Assembly (NCBI GenBank): GCA_903813345.2 | Contig: CAIIXF020000006.1 | Span: 19,351,936 to 19,415,935 of the forward strand | Direction: 5' to 3' | DNA length: 64,000 nt | Origin: Owenia fusiformis | Taxonomy: Eukaryota; Annelida; Polychaeta; Sabellida; Oweniidae | Shown here: piece by piece, positions 62,501-64,000 of the stretch | Layout of the letters: every line of letters begins with the position of its first letter | Position numbering within the stretch: the first letter of the stretch is position 1 | Made by a program: the position numbers and the translations under genes | The notes under the pieces: model-generated | What the model was told of the DNA's origin: nothing | Database searches by the model: none | Seen by the model: only the letters and a program-made list of their open reading frames with translations

Positions 62501-64000
62501 CAACTATTCATTCCAAAAATCTACAGATCGTGATTGTTTTGATGTAATTTGTAAATGTACGGTACATGTCTCCCCAGATATCTTTTTGTTGATCTTATTA
62601 ATTCTTATTTAGGGTTGGCTTATCTCGTATAAAGGACTTACACAGCCTTGTCAATGCCTTTTACTACGTTGAGGAACATCTGGGCAACATCTTTGTCGAA
62701 CATGCGAACTCTGTCCCAGTCCAGAGTGAGGCTACGGTTTGCCTCTATTGTAATCTACAATTTAAAAAATTAAAAGGCATTATTATCAAATGAATTCTTA
62801 CACTCTTCATGCTATACCACAGCCTTCTCAAAATCATGTTTGTTGAAAGGATTACGATGTGATGCATATTAGAATTATCATATCTATTCTTGCAAGATGG
62901 TCTAATGTACATTACATGTAAACTCAGAGTTATTTAATGCTGAATGTCTCAAGTCTAAGGACCTCAAAAACACAGACGTGTTTCTAAAAAAACATGAACT
63001 ATGACTCAATATCCTATTGCCATTGTAATAGCATTAAAGACAATTAGATTTTACATATTATTATTCACATTTTTCTGAAATAGTACCCTGTTCAATAGTT
63101 TGATTACCCTTTTTTAAAGATAGTTTGATCTGCAGTAATAAGTTACAAAGAATTAACATGCAAAATGTCACCACCTGCCATTTGTTACAGACACCAACTG
63201 CTGAATGCTGTTACAGATGCCGAAGGCCAACCACTGATTACCAGCCATCAAACGCCATCCACAAAACAGTTGGAGACTATAACAATATGTCATCACTTCT
63301 GGTGGTGACATAATGTCAGGGTATAAAAATGTTATCCAAATTAACATTGTTAAAATAGTATCCATAGTAACACAGTTTCCTTACCAGAGCTTGAAGCACC
63401 CAGAAAGGCTCAGGTTTGAAAGATTGTATTTTATCATGTCTCTCTACACAGAAACCAAGGGTTGGAGTCTGGCAAGGCCCATATGAGATCAGTGTAGAGT
63501 CTAGATCACCATACTTCCCCTGAAAGTAAAGGCCAAAATTGGACTTTGCCAGAGAGGTTATGCCAAACATAAGATCTTACTCTAATTTACTCTAATCAAT
63601 TCAATATACCAGAAACAAACTATTACATGCAACCAATCTGTGATATTTACAATTCAAATACTGTAGATAAATCAACAATATGAAAACAGTTTCTCTTCAT
63701 TTTTATAGTCTATCAATATATTAACTATCAAATAACTTCACAATACTTTTTAGATAGCTAATGTTTTTTCTATAAGAAATACCCCTAAATGTAACCAAAT
63801 TAAAATGTAAACCCGTTGACTACATCTTAAATGAAATTACTGCAATTTTTTTAACACTAACCTGGAAGAACTTCGTTTGATATCTAGTGAATGCACATCC
63901 AACTCGCAGATCTAACTCCTGTCTTGCATCTACAGAGAGAGCCTCATTTTGGTTTGGCGATCCAAGGTTACTCATTGCGCGTTTTATGTCAGTTTCGGTG
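53352..64000 (-). CDS. TOP3B: DNA/RNA topoisomerase III beta, C-terminal ~707 residues (13 exons; N-terminus outside window)
   Basis: A type IA topoisomerase that passes single DNA strands through a transient 5'-phosphotyrosine break. In animals it also acts on RNA, with TDRD3 as partner. All exons from 63862-64000 down to 53352-53579 join with matching phases and GT-AG sites. Seen in order: [25 protein letters not shown]-like block ([13 protein letters not shown]), catalytic [14 protein letters not shown] (Tyr at 61888-61890), [25 protein letters not shown], several paired-Cys zinc motifs, then an RGRGRGG tail and the terminal [13 protein letters not shown]. The RGG tail and last residues separate it from TOP3A. 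The human protein is 862 residues, so the acidic Toprim N-terminus lies beyond 64000. No frameshift or lost residue seen. Confidence 0.97.
53580..55431. other. TOP3B last intron
   Basis: AT-rich intron. Apart from the repeats at 53800-54230, nothing is recognised. Confidence 0.5.
53800..54230 (-). mobile_element. Degenerate GGCCC-rich repeats and a hAT-like end (TOP3B last intron)
   Basis: 53840-54000 is a run of degenerate AAGGCCMAAATT words followed by a G-run at 54007-54020. 54140-54229 read on the minus strand is CTCAGGGGCATCGTCACAAA then GTCAAGGAGGTGCAA, resembling the hAT-like end at 46415-46520. Probably one decayed element. The 159-codon minus frame (53770-54249) through it is not a gene. 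Confidence 0.45.
55432..55537 (-). CDS. TOP3B: TOP3B exon
   Basis: Encodes [20 protein letters not shown] then [16 protein letters not shown], with a further CxxC pair. Phase 2 in, phase 0 out. Confidence 0.95.
55823..56028 (-). CDS. TOP3B: TOP3B exon, central zinc motifs
   Basis: Encodes [60 protein letters not shown] and WKMACNNS. CxxC pairs continue the zinc-binding region. The junction reads CNNSKCN where the human protein has CNKCN, a small insertion. Phase 0 in, phase 2 out. Confidence 0.95.
56395..56575 (-). CDS. TOP3B: TOP3B exon, first zinc motif
   Basis: Encodes [40 protein letters not shown] and [12 protein letters not shown] onward. Two CxxC pairs form a four-cysteine zinc motif. 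Phase 2 in, phase 0 out. Confidence 0.96.
56576..58085. other. TOP3B intron, proximal part, nothing recognised
   Basis: AT-rich intron sequence between the exon ending at 56575 and the foldback element. No repeat recognised. Confidence 0.45.
58086..58910. mobile_element. 815-bp foldback MITE with 5-bp target duplication (TOP3B intron)
   Basis: The element spans 58091-58905: two arms of about 407 bp meet almost without a loop near 58498 and differ at only a handful of positions. Ends are CACGCGGTAGTATCTCTTCG and its complement, flanked by the direct repeat CTAAT (58086-58090 and 58906-58910). The mirrored open frames (58276-58506 + and 58487-58720 -) are the same sequence read from both arms and not a gene. 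A snap-back MITE with no transposase. Confidence 0.9.
59128..59345 (-). CDS. TOP3B: TOP3B exon
   Basis: Encodes [60 protein letters not shown] then [13 protein letters not shown]. Phase 0 in, phase 2 out. Confidence 0.95.
59425..59749. mobile_element. ~321-bp MITE with TA flanks (TOP3B intron)
   Basis: CTGTATTTTCTCAAATGAGC at the left and GCTTATTAGAGAAAAAACGG at the right are inverted ends bounded by TA (59425-59426 and 59748-59749). This fits a Tc1/mariner-pogo-type non-autonomous element. AGCGCA words repeat near the left end. Confidence 0.7.
59767..59976 (-). CDS. TOP3B: TOP3B exon
   Basis: 70 codons, phase 0 both ends: [60 protein letters not shown] and [19 protein letters not shown] is a conserved type IA block. 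Confidence 0.96.
60058..60416 (-). repeat. Tandem repeats of an exon-intron junction
   Basis: Five or six diverged units on the plus strand read GGGATACATTTGCCTCTTCT then ATAGG (near 60058, 60115, 60219, 60331 and 60389). The unit at 60389 is the real 3' end of the TOP3B exon plus its donor. In the others the minus strand would read L(P/L)IEEANxS in place of LPIEE|gt. Confidence 0.75.
60399..60581 (-). CDS. TOP3B: TOP3B exon whose donor junction is tandemly duplicated
   Basis: 61 codons, phase 0 both ends: [40 protein letters not shown], ending QSLPIEE before donor GTTTGT. Diverged copies of its last ~12 bases and donor region recur in the following intron (60058-60390). Confidence 0.95.
61132..61336 (-). 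CDS. TOP3B: TOP3B exon
   Basis: Encodes [40 protein letters not shown] and [20 protein letters not shown] then FITRHFIAT. Phase 2 in, phase 0 out. Confidence 0.96.
61441..61821. mobile_element. MITE family A, copy 3 (~380 bp, TOP3B intron)
   Basis: Same body as 21107-21530 (GTAGTTACCAATTTCACCAT, AAATATGTCCATAAAAGAAA, CATGGGCTCTATAT). The left terminus is eroded and the right terminus is altered (CTACATGCGTCT). The oldest-looking of the three copies. Confidence 0.75.
61844..61952 (-). CDS. TOP3B: TOP3B exon with the catalytic tyrosine
   Basis: Encodes [20 protein letters not shown] then [16 protein letters not shown]. The TAT codon for the nucleophilic tyrosine is at 61888-61890 (minus strand), followed by P-R-T-E-T, invariant in type IA enzymes. 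Phase 1 in, phase 2 out. Confidence 0.97.
62187..62278 (-). CDS. TOP3B: TOP3B exon
   Basis: Encodes [20 protein letters not shown] and [11 protein letters not shown], the helix before the catalytic domain. Phase 2 in, phase 1 out. Confidence 0.93.
62642..62754 (-). CDS. TOP3B: TOP3B exon
   Basis: Encodes [20 protein letters not shown] and [18 protein letters not shown]. Phase 0 in, phase 2 out. Confidence 0.93.
63163..63313. mobile_element. MITE family B, copy 2 (~150 bp, TOP3B intron)
   Basis: GTCACCACCTGCCATTTGTT at the left and TTCTGGTGGTGAC at the right form inverted ends. An internal GTTACAGAYRCC word is duplicated. Same family as 24685-24785. Confidence 0.7.
63385..63519 (-). CDS. TOP3B: TOP3B exon
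   Basis: 45 codons, phase 0 at both ends. Encodes [40 protein letters not shown] and VLQAL. Acceptor CTTTCAG, donor GTAAGG. Confidence 0.95.
63862..64000 (-). CDS. TOP3B: TOP3B exon (partial at window edge)
   Basis: Encodes [17 protein letters not shown] then [20 protein letters not shown] and YQTKFFQ, ending CAG|GTTAG in phase 0. Its 5' part is cut by the window edge. Confidence 0.95.

Overview
This window is eukaryotic nuclear DNA from an invertebrate animal. Two conserved animal genes with multi-exon structure can be read in it, each exon bounded by GT-AG splice sites, and introns and intergenic DNA are AT-rich and full of short non-autonomous transposons. The style of the DNA (CATGTACATGTA-like words, very many MITEs, tRNA-like SINE heads, GTATT microsatellites) fits a marine invertebrate such as a mollusc or other lophotrochozoan. 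That placement is an impression, not a proof.

Genes. (1) On the + strand, three exons (23861-24051, 31560-31768, 39301-40682) splice in perfect frame into 593 residues of a cyclic nucleotide-gated cation channel of the alpha (CNGA) type: S1-S6, a GETP selectivity filter, a C-linker, a cyclic-nucleotide-binding domain and a C-terminal coiled coil. Its N-terminal exon(s) are not certain; candidates lie at 7047-7157 and 23736-23792. (2) On the - strand, thirteen exons between 64000 and 53352 give about 707 C-terminal residues of DNA/RNA topoisomerase III beta (TOP3B), including the catalytic tyrosine (61888-61890), the zinc-finger region and the RGG-rich tail. The first ~150-180 residues lie beyond the right edge. 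The two genes are convergent (tail to tail), about 12.7 kb apart.

Layout. 1-23.7 kb: no firm gene; several MITEs, hairpins and tandem repeats. 23.7-40.7 kb: the channel gene; its second visible intron carries a 5.76-kb, near-perfect giant palindrome (32833-38596). The palindrome has a 6-bp target-site duplication (TTCATT) and AG...CT ends, and is itself inserted into an older MITE. 40.7-53.3 kb: intergenic, with MITEs, a 108-bp tandem array and a 16-bp tandem array. 53.3-64 kb: TOP3B, whose introns hold an 815-bp foldback element, further MITEs and a tandem duplication of one of its own exon-intron junctions.

The strongest candidate for something undescribed is the giant palindrome. Its end signature (AG...CT, 6-bp target duplication) is that of Polinton/Maverick elements. 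It encodes none of their proteins, and each arm carries a tRNA-like sequence and low-complexity arrays.
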